A stretch of 5,140 nt of DNA from Prevotella sp. (GTDB taxonomy: Bacteria; Bacteroidota; Bacteroidia; Bacteroidales; Bacteroidaceae): contig JAJQAR010000247.1 of assembly GCA_021203705.1 (NCBI GenBank), positions 1 to 5,140 of the forward strand. The letters run 5' to 3'. This document shows, in pieces, positions 5,110 to 5,140 of this stretch. The position numbers were made by a program, and so were the translations under genes. The notes beneath the pieces were generated by a model, which was not told the origin of the DNA, ran no database searches, and saw nothing but the letters and a program-made list of their open reading frames with translations. Each line of letters begins with the position of its first letter. The stretch's first letter is position 1.

Positions 5110-5140
5110 AATGAAGAATATGCTTATATATATGGGGCAC

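Noticed and set aside
4949..5140. Minus-strand open frame of about 63 codons with a hydrophobic, Phe-rich segment and a Lys/Gln-rich end, beginning with GTG at the window edge.
   Set aside because: The hydrophobic segment is the translation of a low-complexity purine tract, and the frame runs across a consensus promoter, a hairpin and a tandem repeat. It could be the end of a gene entering from beyond 5140, but nothing supports that.

Overview
The window most likely comes from a Bacteroidales bacterium, probably Prevotella or a close relative from the gut or rumen. Four things point there: promoter elements of the Bacteroidetes TTTG/TAnnTTTG type, no recognisable Shine-Dalgarno sequences, a secreted polysaccharide-degrading enzyme with a C-terminal tail common in this group, and a gene of the AAA-ATPase-like/PD-(D/E)XK family that is expanded in Bacteroidales. 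The genus is inferred from style, not from a marker gene.

Layout: 1-129 is an AT-rich upstream region with a clear -7 promoter element (72-79). 130-3225 (+) encodes a large secreted glycoside hydrolase family 3 enzyme of the beta-xylosidase-like type. It has both catalytic residues, a CBM6-like domain inserted in the GH3 C-terminal domain, a fibronectin-III-like domain and a tail resembling a sorting or surface-retention signal. 3226-3362 is the intergenic region between convergent genes. It holds a 7-bp tandem repeat that overlaps the GH3 stop codon, a small hairpin and a strong intrinsic terminator (3321-3355). 3363-4907 (-) encodes an intact 514-aa AAA-ATPase-like protein fused to a PD-(D/E)XK nuclease domain. 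4908-5140 is its apparent leader and promoter region. It contains a five-unit 7-bp tandem repeat just upstream of the start codon, a 12-bp-period repeat, a full-consensus Bacteroidetes promoter on the minus strand (TTTG-N19-TACTTTTG) with a GC-rich hairpin in its spacer, and a purine-rich tract.

The two genes converge and nothing in the sequence links their functions. The GH3 enzyme would act outside the cytoplasm in hemicellulose (xylo-oligosaccharide) breakdown. The ATPase/nuclease is probably cytoplasmic and has no assigned pathway. No SusC/SusD pair, regulator, RNA gene, CRISPR array or insertion sequence is visible. I found no convincing previously undescribed multi-gene system. The items most worth a second look are the CBM6 insertion, the pair of 7-bp repeat arrays bracketing the ATPase/nuclease gene, and the hairpin-in-promoter arrangement.
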